Shown here piece after piece: positions 22,828 through 34,666 of a DNA stretch of 64,000 nucleotides. The position numbers were made by a program, and so were the translations under genes. Source of the stretch: Helicostylum pulchrum (Eukaryota > Mucoromycota > Mucoromycetes > Mucorales > Mucoraceae); assembly GCA_025677825.1 (NCBI GenBank), contig JAIXMO010000020.1:1-64000 (forward strand), read 5' to 3'. The stretch's first letter is position 1; each line of letters starts with the position of its first letter. A model generated the notes under the pieces. It was not told the DNA's origin. It searched no databases and saw only the letters and a program-made list of their open reading frames with translations.

Positions 22828-24392
22828 CAAATTAAGGCGGTTTTTATTAATTTTGGTGACAGCTAGCATAATTGTAAAATAGATAGGTAGGTAGATGGGA
22901 GGTGGGAGGTGGGCATATACTGTTTCCTCTTTCAGCGAGCCTAAATCGCTTTTCTGACACGCCTAGCATGACAAAAGATTGGAGATGCGATTTTAAATAG
23001 TCCACTATAAGGCCAACAAACGTAACAGCAAAAATTGATCGTTTAAAACAAAAACCGCTCGTTTAAAGAACTTGCAACCATTTGAGACTCGCAGAACTAT
23101 AGTTAGTGACATGACCAACGCAGCTGAATCTAAGATCTACAAAGACCTGAGACCAACAACTTCCCACTCCTGGCAGAACAAAGATAGAGATCTTTGAATA
23201 AGCCCCGGTCTTTCTCGGGTTTATGCGCTGGGCACTGGTCAGGCCATTGAAGAACATGGATAAATTCAACGATAAATCTTTATCTTTATTTTCAATTTTG
23301 ATTTTATTGGATGATTTTCCCCTGATATAAGCGTACCGTCTAAACCAAAGTGATTTTTACTTCAAATCAAATTAGTATTTTATTCGAACCAATTATTTTT
23401 TAGTATTTGCCCAATTTCATTTTTAGTAAGACCAATATTTCCCAGCTTCAGTGTAGAAGTGCATAAAAAGGTAGCTTTACTATTGCTGTGCTTATTAAAA
23501 AATAAAGGCAATGTACATCTGGAGTAATAGCAAAAAATCTGCAAAGAGGTTACCCCGGACGCTCATGCTATTTATTCTTAAAGTACCTTCCGATTTCTGA
23601 TTAATTACACGCCCTAATTAGTTTTCTAAAGGGTACTCTCGCAGGCTAGGCGTTTTATACGCGTTTCAAAATTAATTAACAGCTTACAGTATGGGTACTC
23701 ATTTAAACTAACTACTTTTTATAATTATTATATCGATTGTCAATACTTCGCCCGGGTGTAACCAACTAGATTGGCTATCCACCCCAAAAAATGCTATCGA
23801 CAAGATATGACAAAGAGCAAAAAAAAAGTGGGTTTTTTAATTCAAATACCCGAGTGGCCCACTTTTCATTGTTATTGCTGAATACATAATGATCCCAAAA
23901 AGATAAAAAGATACAACCCTGTTCCCGTCAGACAAACATTGTTTAAAGAATCCTGTGGTACGCAATTCTTTTCTGTAAAGATACGAGCGTATCGCAGAAA
24001 AAAAAAAAAGTTCCGTATACTTATAAAACGTCTAAATACATACGAAAAAAAAGAAGAAAAAAACGCCTAAAGTACCATGACCTGTACAAAGAACGAATGA
24101 AACACTGCACAACACAACAACCCCTCCCAGAAAAAAAAAGTCCTTTCATTATACTATTAAAGATGGCTAAAAATAACCTTATATCATAGACAAAGAACCT
24201 TTACCGATAGCTGGTATTACAATGACGCTATTGCTCCTTATTAACCAACAGTAGGATTTATTTCTATTAGCTTGTAAAGGATATTTATCCTATTCGTGAC
24301 TTTTTCTTATTTACAGGTTTTTTTTTTACTATTTTTTTTTTAACAAGCTATATTTTCTTTTCTTTCTCTCTCTCATTCACCAAAACACAAAT
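22828..24392. other. Intergenic spacer upstream of kinesin-13
   Basis: About 1.56 kb with no convincing gene. Open frames are short and without domains. The last 40 bases before the kinesin start (24352-24380) are a CT-rich tract, in keeping with the pyrimidine leaders of other genes here. Confidence 0.55.
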
Positions 24393-26513
24393 ATGTATTC
24401 TCCCCAAAGATGCCGGGTACCGTATCAAAAGAGCCCTAATAGAACACTTGGTCATTTGAATGCACCTAAACGTAAATCTCCCGAGAGGCTAACTCTAGAT
24501 GAATACGTAGCGTCAAAAAAAGCCAGACTAAGATCCAACCAAACCGCAACAGCAGCTCCACCTCGCGAAGTAAACACTATAATACCTACGCAGCGTACAC
24601 CTCCACAACCAACTCGTACCGCCAATAATCCTCTAAGTACCGTTTCACCTAGACGTATAAGTATGTCACCAAAAAATGTCAATACCACCGGTCGCTTGAG
24701 CATGTCACGTATTAGTCCTAACCGTAAAAGTCCAATAACACCCACTCATATGAGGACAGTCATGAAAACCAATCCTTCTCCTAACCGTATTCCTGTCAAT
24801 CAAACAAAGACTTCTAATTTGAGTCGTAGTCGAAATAGTTTACTTCTTACTCAACAAAGGAGTCCAAGCCTGGTAAAGAAAGAGAACGAAAGAACAGAGA
24901 TCAAACCAACTCATTCCTTGCCTAGTCGAACAATACCAACCAAACCCACTCAAACGCAAGAACAAAGAATTGAAGTATGCGTTCGTAAAAGACCTTTGAA
25001 TAAAAAAGAGTTGGCTATAAAGGAACGAGATATTGCAACTTTATCTGGTACTCGAACAATTGAAATTCATGCACCAAAGTAAGATTTTTTTATTTTTGAG
25101 ATAGGAGTATATGTATTTAACCATGTATTATGTCTGTAGGCAAAAAGTAGATTTGACAAAATATACTGATTACCATTCATTTACATTTGATCAAGTCTTT
25201 GACCCAACTACGTCTAACCGAACAGTATGGTCAAAATGAATTAAAAAAAGAAAACGTTGCACAGGCATATTTTACTTAAAATTACATACATGTAGATTTA
25301 TCAAAAAACAACTAGACCATTAGTAGAACATATGTTTCGAGGTGGGAAAGCAACATGTTTTGCATAGTAAGTAAAAAAAAGGATATATAGTAAATAATTG
25401 ATAAATAACACTTTACTAGTGGACAAACAGGATCAGGAAAGACGTATACCATGTTGGACCCAAGTCACGGTCTTTTTATCCAAGCAACTACAGATATATT
25501 CCGATTATTAAAAAAACCAGAGTACAAGCACTTGGAAGCATGGGTAGGATATTATGAAATTTATCAAGGACAACTCTATGATTTATTAAACAAACGACAA
25601 CAACTTACACCACGAGAAGATGGCAAAGGCAACGTTCATATATCTGTATTAAAAGAACACCGTATACATTCATCAGCAACAATGATGCAAGTATTTGAAT
25701 TTGGTAACCGAGAAAGAACGACGTGTAAGACAAAAAGTAACGATACCTCATCACGATCCCATGCAGTTCTTCAAATCCTTTTAAAAACATCAAACGAAAA
25801 TGCTTTTTACGGAAAATTAAACTTTATTGATCTTGCCGGCAGTGAAAGGGGTATAGATAGAGGCATCACCTCAGATATCAAATTAAGGTTAGAAGGTGCT
25901 GAAATTAATCGCAGTTTATTGGCATTAAAAGAATGTATTCGTGCTTTGGATCAAGATAAAAAACATGCTCCATTTCGAGGTTCAAAGTTAACCATGGTGC
26001 TAAAGGATAGTTTTGTTGGAAATTCAAAAACTTGTATGATTGCTACTATCTCTCCAAATAATTCTAACAGTGATCATACTTTAAATACGCTAAAATATGC
26101 TGACAGGTAAACCTTTTTATTACATGTGCAATTATTCGGGATTTAGATAGGCTTATTCTTTATTCTTATTATGTAGGGTGAAGGAGTTTAGGGGTGAATC
26201 AGATCCTAGGTTATTTAGTTCTCAACAAGAACAAGTCGAGGAGGAAAAGCTAGATACAGAGCATATTCGGCAATTCCTTCATTGGCATCAAGTTGAATTA
26301 CAAGGAAATGAAATGCACTTGAAAGAAGCAAAGAGGTTAATTGACGAATTGACTGCAGAGTTAAATCGACCAACAACTGATTCCAACTTGTTGCAGAAAA
26401 AATACGTTAAATATAAACAAAACCTGCAAGATTTATTTAATAGAAAAGCGTGTTTCATTGAGAATTTAAAGAATAGGATTAAAAAAGAATTAGTGGATGA
26501 GCACGAAATTTAA
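24393..26513 (+). CDS. Kinesin-13-type motor protein (microtubule depolymerase class)
   Basis: There are five exons: 24393-25078, 25140-25224, 25296-25366, 25420-26106 and 26177-26513, giving 621 residues. A basic, Pro/Ser/Thr-rich N-terminus of about 190 residues has many SPNR or SPKN-like potential CDK sites. The motor follows: EVCVRKRPLNKKEL, the kinesin-13 loop-2 finger in KVDLTKY, the P-loop YGQTGSGKT, switch I NDTSSRSHAV, switch II DLAGSERG, and FRGSKLTMVLKDSF. The motor ends in LKYADRVKE, the kinesin-13 neck junction. A short coiled coil closes the protein. An internal motor after a basic neck plus the KVD finger distinguishes kinesin-13, which removes tubulin from microtubule ends in mitosis or interphase. 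One key point is that exon 3 must be joined at ATTTATCAAAAAAC to restore TIYQKTTRPLVEHMF. Confidence 0.92.
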
Positions 26514-26596
26514 CCTTATTTAATAGCTAAAATAAATTCCCTCTTTTTCTCTTTATCTCTCTCTCTTTCTTTCTTTAATATACATAAACATAAAAA

Positions 26597-28282
26597 ATGA
26601 ATAACCTTCCTTACGAGATATTAGAAACAATAGCTACTCACGTATCTAGACAAGATCAATTTATTGGCTTGACAATATGTAAATCGTTGTATTTACCATT
26701 TTGCAGATCACTTTATCGTCATGTCAATTTATTCAGTCGCTACCAGTTAAAAACTTTCCTCGCGAGTCCTAATTTAGCATATCACGGTCAATGGATTCGT
26801 ACGATTCAAATAGGATTACAGTCTAGTTTATTTAAACCAGAAGATTGTGTTACTGGTGCTATTCCATTGTTACCCATTCAAGTTGGTGTTACATTGCACG
26901 AACTACTAAAATTAATTCACTACTTGCCTCTGTTACAATCATTTAATTTTGATCATCGTTTGTGGCACTTTATGAATACAGCCAATATTAACTTTCCAAG
27001 CACTATATCAAGTTTACCACCCTTAGATCACCCAAGACAACTTCGATTGTTAGATGGTCAGATGATTCAAAAATTACATTTAAGAGGTGCAGATATCTTT
27101 CAATTACATCAAAAAGGATTATTCTTGTCGTCATTAAAAAACCTACCGGTTGTAACAGAATTCTTCTTGGATGGAGATGGTATGTGGGATACGGAACATG
27201 TAATGAGGTTTACAATGAACGATATGAATCAATTACACGCTTATTTGCCAAAGTTGACCAAATTAAATATTACGGATGCTATTCATTTTATTATTGTTAA
27301 TACCGAGCAAGTAAAAACAAGTGCAAAAGTCTTGAAACAATTCCAATTATCCGCATCCGTCGATTGTTTAGATAGTTGGTCTCATTATTTTGGTTCAAGC
27401 TACCCATTATTAATTCATTTAAATATCAAATTAACCTCTCATCACAAACAAAAAACTGGACTGGCCCAATGGATCAATAAGCTTGGCAACTTGAGAGTAT
27501 TAGATATTCATCCTACTATGGCTAAATGTTTTATGGATGAAAAGACTTTAGCGTCTATTACACCTCAACTAGAAACATTAAATACTGGTGTATGGGGACA
27601 TGATTTAGAAACAAGTACAAATGCTTTCAGATGGCTTGCGAACTCAAAATTGGTCACAAATTTAAAGCATCTTGTGGTACCTATTTGGAATTCTAATAGT
27701 ATGAACTTGTTTGGTTGTAAATCACTCTTTCATTTAGAACTATCTTGTTTACAACGGAATTCTCAACACTATTCAATTGATACAATTTTAGATAGTTGTC
27801 CAGTCTTGAATCATTTAGAGTTAAATTGGGGTCAAGTAATAGTAACAAATGTACGTAAAAGATGGCATCCACTCAAAACGTTACGCATAAATCATTCTGT
27901 ATGTGAACCGAATGTATTTGGTTATGTGTCTGTAAGATGTACAACATTACAAGGTTTATTTTTAAGACGATGTACTGGTATAACCGAACTTAACATGCTC
28001 AACTCACATTTTAAATATATCGTCATTTCTGAAGTTTTACTACAGACTAAAGTCATGTCTTATTTAAAATTAATACGATTCCAAAAATTAGAACAAGATC
28101 GAAGCAAAAGACCTATTAAACAAATTGCAAGATATTATAAAACCTATCACGATCAATATACCTTTCAAACATGTATTCAACGTTTAAAATCTGAGCAGCA
28201 GCAGCAGCAGCAGCAAGAACAGTTGATTGCTATTTTATGTGGGTCTGTTGAACAACTCATATTTAACGGTTGTAGAATATAA
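26597..28282 (+). CDS. F-box protein with LRR-like C-terminal region
   Basis: A single-exon gene of 561 residues. An F-box-type motif opens the protein (NNLPYEILETIATHV, then ICKSLYLPFCRSLYRHVNL). The rest is an irregular leucine-rich solenoid with repeated units such as LPKLTKLNITDAI, LIHLNIKL, LRVLDIHP, LFHLELSCL, LNHLELNW and LKTLRIN. Such fungal proteins usually act as substrate receptors of SCF ubiquitin ligases through Skp1; the substrate is unknown. A short glutamine run near the C-terminus is encoded by a CAG repeat. The start lies only 84 bases after the kinesin stop, preceded by a CT-rich tract at 26531-26576, so its promoter must be very compact or overlap the kinesin 3' end. Confidence 0.8.
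   Translation: MNNLPYEILETIATHVSRQDQFIGLTICKSLYLPFCRSLYRHVNLFSRYQLKTFLASPNLAYHGQWIRTIQIGLQSSLFKPEDCVTGAIPLLPIQVGVTLHELLKLIHYLPLLQSFNFDHRLWHFMNTANINFPSTISSLPPLDHPRQLRLLDGQMIQKLHLRGADIFQLHQKGLFLSSLKNLPVVTEFFLDGDGMWDTEHVMRFTMNDMNQLHAYLPKLTKLNITDAIHFIIVNTEQVKTSAKVLKQFQLSASVDCLDSWSHYFGSSYPLLIHLNIKLTSHHKQKTGLAQWINKLGNLRVLDIHPTMAKCFMDEKTLASITPQLETLNTGVWGHDLETSTNAFRWLANSKLVTNLKHLVVPIWNSNSMNLFGCKSLFHLELSCLQRNSQHYSIDTILDSCPVLNHLELNWGQVIVTNVRKRWHPLKTLRINHSVCEPNVFGYVSVRCTTLQGLFLRRCTGITELNMLNSHFKYIVISEVLLQTKVMSYLKLIRFQKLEQDRSKRPIKQIARYYKTYHDQYTFQTCIQRLKSEQQQQQQQEQLIAILCGSVEQLIFNGCRI
28196..28215 (+). repeat. CAG repeat inside the F-box gene
   Basis: Six to seven CAG codons in frame encode a glutamine run followed by EQ. 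It is a polymorphism-prone site within a coding exon. Confidence 0.85.
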
Positions 28283-28354
28283 ACCCTTTCTTTTCTTTTC
28301 TTTTTTTTTTCTCTTTTTATTAATAAACTGTACAACAAATGATATTTTCTATCT

Positions 28355-29066
28355 CTAAGCGATAATATTGGCAGGTCCCTTCTTGTAAATATTTCTTAAT
28401 TCTCTAACAAGATCAACAGGAACAGGAGGTTGTGAGAAATCGAGCTTATAAGTGACTTTTGTAACTTCCTCAGGACTAGTTGTGAAAGCTTCTTCTCCAC
28501 TTTGATCATTATATTTTCTAAGAGGTTTAGGGATTTCGATATCTGTACCCTTTACAAATCTAGACCAACGTGTAACAATACGACCATCTTCTAAAGTTTT
28601 GGTGGCTTTACGACGATCGATACGAACAGGCATTCTATAAAATTAAATAAGTACTCGGCCGAAAAAGTTGTCAATAAGAAAATCAAAAACTTACTGTGTA
28701 TCAGGGTGAAGTAACATGACATTGGAATAATGAATAGGTAATTCTTTTCTCATAATACCTTCAGGTGCACCAGGTTGCATAGGAACATGCTTCTTGGCCA
28801 ACTTCTTTCCTTCAACAACAACAGTGTTTGTTTGACGATCAACAGATTTAATTTCGCCAATGGTATCTTTATCTTTACCAGCAATAATGGCAACCTATTT
28901 TTTTTTTAGAAACATGTCAAAAAATTATATTCCGTTTTATATCTCATATTCTTTTTACCTTGTCACCAGTGACAATGTTCCAATGCACAATCTTATCTTT
29001 AGGGCTGACCCATTGAGGTTTAGGGAATACACGAGAACTGACACCTTGAGACTTGAAACGATGCAT
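28355..29066 (-). CDS. Mitochondrial large-subunit ribosomal protein uL24m
   Basis: There are three exons: MHRFKSQGVSS starts at 29066, the second exon begins VAIIAGKDKD, and the third begins at MPVRIDRRK (28632 downward). The total is 195 residues. The KOW motif lies in DKVAIIAGKDKDTIGEIKSV, followed by KKLAKKHVP and HYSNVMLLHPDT, the uL24 core that contacts 23S-type rRNA. The C-terminal extension (DGRIVTRWSRFVKGTDIEIP) is the mitochondrial form, as in yeast Mrpl40. The basic N-terminus could serve as a targeting signal. The gene is convergent with the F-box gene (about 70 bases between stops). Upstream of its start lies a long A run (29087-29114). Confidence 0.88.
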
Positions 29067-29086
29067 CTTTTTTTTAATTAGTTGGC

Positions 29087-29114
29087 AAAAAAAAAAAAAA
29101 AAAAAAAAAAAAAA
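29087..29114. repeat. Poly(A) run upstream of uL24m
   Basis: Twenty-eight consecutive A lie on the plus strand (poly-T in the sense of uL24m), about 20 bases upstream of that gene's start codon, followed by a T run. It is a simple-sequence promoter or leader element. Confidence 0.9.
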
Positions 29115-29361
29115 GACAATGAATTTTTTTTTTTCAGCAAGGGCAGGGCGGGGCTTGCTGTTGGGGAATAGAACCGTGACTTGGTTTATGTGGGAAAAGG
29201 TTTAATTTACCATGAACCAGGAAATATATAAAACTTGGTCTTAGTTATTGACTATGTATAATTGTAGATCTTATGAGGATTCGATTTAAAAAAATGATTT
29301 TTATTAGGATAAAAAAAAGGGTATAGAATAAATAAATAAATAAGAAAGCAACATTGATATT

Positions 29362-31116
29362 TTACTTGTGTACGCAAATAACAGACTTTGAATGTTCCTT
29401 TGGTAAACACTGTGTCCAGCACTTTGTCGAACAAAACCTTACTCTTCTAACCACCGCAGGATGTCCTCCAAAACTTTTGACCTGTACTGAAGTAACCCAC
29501 TCATTAACAAACGGGCCTTGACAATACGAACAAGCTCTACATTTGTTTCTACCACCTACAATATCCATTGCCAAATGAGGAGGTAATATATCTAAGGGTA
29601 CCTCTACATCATTTTTCAATATGACACGAGTTGCGATTTCCTTGAGAGAATGAAGTAATTTGGTTTCAGTGGGTAAAGGTAATTGACGTGGAAAATCAAC
29701 CAGGATATATTGTGATGAAGAGGCAGTAGAGTCTTGTACTATTTTGGATCGAAATGTACCGATTAACTCTGCATCTGCATTAGGTGGAGGTGTATTGGGT
29801 CTAGATCCATCCACATTGAGTTGTTGAGCATGAAAAGATAGTTCTTGATCAATAGTAGCATCTTCATCATGTTGAGCTGGTAAATTGGCGGGAGCGGGAG
29901 ATGAGGGCGGAGAAGGTAATAATTGATTATAAGAAGAAGAAGAAGGCTGTAAACAACCCATACCTCTGGGACCACATTGATCACGCAAAAGCACAGGTGA
30001 TGATCTTGTTACTACACGTTGAGTCATCTGTTGAAGAATTCGCGTATAGGCATCTTGTCGCTGATCACAGTTACCTGGTCTTGTGAGTGGGTTCCCTGTA
30101 ATTAATAATGTTGCAGATTGCATTCTTTCTAAAATTTCTGCAGGCATAATACATAACAGATTTTCACTAATATCAAATAATTCCAGTTTACGCAAGTTGA
30201 CTAAATCGGCTGGTAAACTTGTTAAATGGTTCTTTGATACGTTTAATGATTTTAACAAGTGACAGTTTGCAATTGATTTTGGTATAAAGTCTAATTGATT
30301 GTGGGATGCATTCAGTGAGATTAAAGTTGGAATGTCTAGGTCGGTTGGTAAACTACGTAATTGATTATATGATACATCTAATTCTTCTAATGCTGGCATA
30401 TCTGCTAATGTATCTGGTAATTGAACAAGTCTATTACCACCGTACACTGATCCTAATTGTAAGTGACGCATGCTTTTCCAAAGATGTAAGCAAGTAGGTA
30501 ATGTGTCTATTAGGTTTGCGGCTACACGTAAAGTTACCAAGTTGGGTAACATGACAGGCATCTCTTCCGGCAACACCTTTATTTGATTTTGAGATACAGA
30601 TAGTACTTGTAATTGCTTCAACTGATAAATTTCTTTTGGTATCTCTGTTAATTCATTACTTGTAATGTTTAAACTACGTAAATGAACTAATTGTTGAATT
30701 TGAGCAGGTAAAAAAGTCAGGCGATTTCTAGATATATCAAGTTCTACCAGGTCTCTATAATTGGCCTTTAAATAAGAAGGCAATAAAAAACCATTGAGTT
30801 CTGAAGCTAATTGAGTTCCATCTAACCCTCTTCTACGTAACATGACAGCACCATTGACAAAAGAAGAAGTAGCTTCTTTGGTTTGAATATGTACTTGACC
30901 ATTAGAAACAGCAGGTTTCTTTCTACTTGACTTTTTTTGCTTTACGTGAAAACCAAGGGGTGCTAATGAGGGATCGTCAATACAAGCTTCAATATCCAGT
31001 AGTTCAGGCTGTTGGTTGTGTGGCGGTAAAAAGTACTGTAGTGGCGGTTGCTTTTCTGGAGGTAAAACTCCCGTCAAGGTTTTACCTTCTAATAAATTGG
31101 GTATAATTGTTGGCAT
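29362..31116 (-). CDS. Leucine-rich-repeat protein with a C-terminal cysteine motif
   Basis: A single-exon gene of 584 residues. I chose the ATG at 31116 (MPTIIPNLLEGKTL) because an upstream in-frame Met only adds translated poly-T leader. About nine 23-residue LRRs of the Shoc2/ROCO type span residues 110-350 (LVELDISRNRLTFLPAQI, LRSLNITSNELTEIP, LEELDVSYNQLRSLP and others). A Pro/Ser-rich linker follows. The C-terminal 90 residues carry CRACSYCQGPF, VKSFGGHPAVVRRVRF and CSTKCW, a probable zinc-binding cap. Proteins with this LRR plus cysteine-tail combination occur in fungi, but I know no assigned function; a scaffold role for small GTPase or morphogenesis signalling is a guess. The minus-strand leader is very T-rich in translation. 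Confidence 0.82.
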   Translation of the reverse strand: MPTIIPNLLEGKTLTGVLPPEKQPPLQYFLPPHNQQPELLDIEACIDDPSLAPLGFHVKQKKSSRKKPAVSNGQVHIQTKEATSSFVNGAVMLRRRGLDGTQLASELNGFLLPSYLKANYRDLVELDISRNRLTFLPAQIQQLVHLRSLNITSNELTEIPKEIYQLKQLQVLSVSQNQIKVLPEEMPVMLPNLVTLRVAANLIDTLPTCLHLWKSMRHLQLGSVYGGNRLVQLPDTLADMPALEELDVSYNQLRSLPTDLDIPTLISLNASHNQLDFIPKSIANCHLLKSLNVSKNHLTSLPADLVNLRKLELFDISENLLCIMPAEILERMQSATLLITGNPLTRPGNCDQRQDAYTRILQQMTQRVVTRSSPVLLRDQCGPRGMGCLQPSSSSYNQLLPSPPSSPAPANLPAQHDEDATIDQELSFHAQQLNVDGSRPNTPPPNADAELIGTFRSKIVQDSTASSSQYILVDFPRQLPLPTETKLLHSLKEIATRVILKNDVEVPLDILPPHLAMDIVGGRNKCRACSYCQGPFVNEWVTSVQVKSFGGHPAVVRRVRFCSTKCWTQCLPKEHSKSVICVHK

Positions 31117-31594
31117 GGTGATAAAACTATCTGATAAAAAATAATTGTAGAAAAAAGAGAGAAAAAAAGAAAAAGGAAAAAAAAAAAATCTTATCTGATT
31201 CACAGGCTAAGGCTAGGCAGCAGCACATGACATTACGATCTCCGTCTTCTTATTTTTATCTGATCCTTAAATTCTTTTCTTTTCACCACTTATTAGCGTT
31301 ATTTTGAAGTCATAACGAAAAGGTTAAAAATAAATAATTTTAAGGGGAACACTTTGTTTTATTGCTTTATTTTATTTTATTTTCTTTTTCTTTTTATCAG
31401 ATTGGTTTCATCTACAATGAAATAAGAAATATCAGATTTAGATGTAAACGAAAAAAAACAAGGATCTAAATTGTAAACAAATAAGAATTCATGGGTCACA
31501 TTATTTTACTGGTGCAGTTTCTCCGACTTAGTGTAACTTAAATGAGTCAAACGCGTTTTTAAAGTTGTATAGTCATTTTCAGTTAAACTATAAA
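31117..31594. other. Spacer between two co-directional minus-strand genes
   Basis: About 480 bases containing the LRR gene promoter and the terminator of the secreted cysteine-repeat gene. TTTTATTTTATT-type tracts at 31360-31400 are the only structure seen. Confidence 0.5.
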
Positions 31595-33946
31595 CTATAA
31601 AGTATGAGGAATTGCGTCGTATCCATTTACCACTGCTGTCCAAGTAACCCATTCCATATCCGTACCACTCCAAGCACTAGGTCTACCATGCAATCGATGA
31701 TTATAAGTAGTGTATGTATGTGCATGTGTATGACGTAAAAGTCGGTTATCATGGTGATGCCAATAACTTGTTGGTCCCGTAAATGCAATTAACTCTGGAC
31801 AGGTATTTGTTCCACACATAGTATACGCTTTGCTACCAGGAGATCTGCATGTCGTCGATCCACATAATGTGACTGTATATAATTGGTCCTTGACTGAACA
31901 AGGATATATACCACACATGGCAACTATATAATCCGCTGGCTCTTCCGCAAGTTCACAGGCCTTTGTACCACACATGCGAATTAAGGAAGGGCATAATCTT
32001 CCTATGCACGTGTTTGGAGTAGGTTTAGGCTCTGTAGAACTATCGAAAACTGTGATGCCACTAGGTATTGTTGGACAGGGCTCTGTTCCGCACATTGTAA
32101 CTGTTCTACTTGTTGGCGTGCTACCTGTAATGCAAGGTGTTGTATCACACATAATAAATGTATTAGAATTAGTATTTTTACTTGACGAATTGCAAAGTGC
32201 TGTGCCGCACATGGACACGGATTTTTCTACCGCTACGGTTGACATATATAATACTGTAGTAGTTGTAGTAGCGTAGCTTAGTGAGGCTAATGTTACAGTT
32301 TCTATCTCCAATGAACTCGAGGTTGCAGTGGTTATTTCTGCGAATACACTAGTTTTCAAAGATGTTTCTTCAATAGTTACAGTTGAAAACGACGTCCTAG
32401 TAGCAGTCGAGGTTTCTATGGTAATAATAGGTTCAGTTATGATTTTAGTTGTAGTTTGTGTAGTAAAGTCAGTGATAGTAAATAACGTTTTCAAAGGTTG
32501 ATGTATGGTGGTGGTGGTGGTTGAATGTGGAATAGGTACATCTATAGTCCATGTCGTTTGAGAGGTAGATCCGACTGTCACCTCGGTAATAGGAACAGTA
32601 GACGTTATAGTATCGGTGGTATAGATAGATGTAGAAAATTTGGTCGAGGTAACTGTAAGAGTTGTAGGCTGGTATGGACTCAAGGTATAATTACTGGGTG
32701 GGTAACACGCAAACTTGTTATCACAGATATCACCGATCGACTCGAAATCCATTATATCAACTGCATGGTTAATATCTTCCCAAGCGTAACCGTAAGCAAA
32801 TAGTTGGCCAGCAAACGCACCGGTTGTACCGTCGATAATTTTACCATCAGGAGCGAAAAAAGAACCACCGAGATAGTCAGATGTTGAACGGTGAATAGTA
32901 AAAGGTGTTTCCTCGCTTAATTGGTTTCCGAGAGTATCTATATGCGCAAAGTACCAGATAGCTCTGCATGGTTGTAGACCTATCGAAGGTTTACCGCCTG
33001 TAATCTTCAATGTATCTCCTGTCACAAAAAACTAGCGTTTTTTTTTTGTTAGTTTTTTTTTGTTTATTTTTTTTTTGTCGTATCGTTTACCGCAAACACA
33101 ACGATACCATCGCTAGGATAATTGCTATTTACGGGACCAGCCCATGGTGTATCTCCAAATAGAATACTATCCGCTACAGAATCTACTTCTTTATCTCTTA
33201 CTTTACACGAAGTACCAGAACATTCTTGAAATTTCATTACATAGTATGCCGAAGTCTTTGCTGAAATCATGCTAACATACGAGTCAGCGTCCAATAAAAG
33301 ATTGGGTGCTTTTGAAAATTGAGAGAAGAGTACTGATCGTATTTCCGAGTAGTATTCGTTTTGTGTGGCTCTACTAGTACTTATAACATTACATTGTGGA
33401 TTAACGTTAAAGAAAGGGTATTTATTGTCGCTATGAATCATGTCTTTTGCAAGAATAACGGTTCCTACAACTGCAACACCAAATGGCACAAATGTTTCGT
33501 TTAAGCTTAAAAGGCCAGTTGTATCCCACGATGATCGAGATGTACAGTTTCTTTGTCTACGCGAGCATACTGTGTACGATAATGCGTCTATACCATTGTA
33601 GGCCCACAATGGTCCGTAGGATGCGCCTGAACTCCCCAAGGTTATTTTTTCATGAATAGCTACCTGAAATTTGCCAATCTAAAATCTTACTATTACTATC
33701 AGGTTGAATAATATATACAAAAAAAAAAAAAAAAAATAGATTGCCTACTTTATTTGAAGATTTCAATATACATTTCTGATCAAATACTGGATCAGTCGAA
33801 ATACCGTTAGGAGGCCGAAGACTAGTATCTAAAAAATTTAGAGCACGATGATCGTGTTTTTGTGTACTAGGCTCATTACCAAAGCCTTGTATTAAAGAAA
33901 AGCAAGATAGTAAAAGTAACCTAATAGATATTAACTTTGGAATCAT
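31595..33946 (-). CDS. Secreted Ser/Thr-rich protein with eight MCGTxxC cysteine repeats
   Basis: There are three exons: 33749-33946, 33091-33678 and 31595-33031, giving 740 residues. A signal peptide (IRLLLLSCFSLIQGFG) begins the protein. Residues 30-380 form a globular N-terminal domain with paired cysteines and SYGPLWAYNGIDALSY, PWAGPVNSNYPSDGIVVFA and CRAIWYFAHID. The part at about 382-534 is Ser/Thr-rich (TTTIHQPLK, STATRTSFST) and should be heavily O-mannosylated. Residues 536-674 hold eight spaced units: MCGTALC, MCDTTPC, MCGTEPC, CIGRLC, MCGTKAC, MCGIYPC, LCGSTTC and MCGTNTC. The C-terminus is His-rich (HHHDNRLLRHTHAHTY) without a GPI signal. It is probably a wall or extracellular matrix protein. 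I know no named family for the repeat. Confidence 0.8.
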
Positions 33947-34666
33947 AAAAAGTGAAAAGAAGAAAAAGAAAGGAACGTGAAGGGAGAGTTGATCTTTTTT
34001 CCTTCTACTTTATCATAAATGTCTAACTATTATAAAATAATCTTTCCTTTTCGGTATATTTCTGTTGTTTCATCTCAAGGAATAGTCAGATAAATGCGTC
34101 CATATGTATGAACAGTAGCTAATCAAGATTAATAGACTCAATTTCATTTTATATTCGTTTTCTTAGTGAATCAACTTTTGTTTAAGCAGTTGTATCAACG
34201 TTTACGTTACCAAATTTACGCGTTCAAAATGACATATATTTTCAGTGCTCAATTTAAAATGACAACTCCTGCATCAACGCATAAATTAAATACTCTGTTT
34301 AAACTATAGCCTATCCTTACAGTTATTTTTTTATTATATTTTCTATGTTCTGATATTTACATAGACTGGTATTGTTTTTATCGACATACTATGCAAGCAA
34401 CACCTACCTTTATCTTAATACAATCGATAACAAGCATGGTTTACTCGTCACTCTTTTCATATTAAAAGGGCCAATATGTTATACAAAGGGTTGATTTACC
34501 CACCTTTACTTCCTTTTAGTATATCAAACGTCCTTTGACTCACATTGAGTCATGTACCTTATATGCTGGCTTTTAACGCCTTCCTTAGCGGTCACGTATT
34601 GTGGACCCCTCTCCGTTGTTTCATTTTTACGACAGGTAGAAAAAAGCAAGGGGTTCTTCACAAGCA
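33947..34666. other. Divergent promoter region between the secreted protein and mitochondrial TyrRS genes
   Basis: About 720 bases between two start codons on opposite strands. No RNA gene or repeat was recognised; short frames here have no domains. Confidence 0.55.

Noticed and set aside
31117..31203. Upstream Met extending the LRR protein by 29 residues
   Set aside because: The extra residues are Phe/Ser-rich translation of a T-rich leader; MPTIIPNLL at 31116 is the better start.
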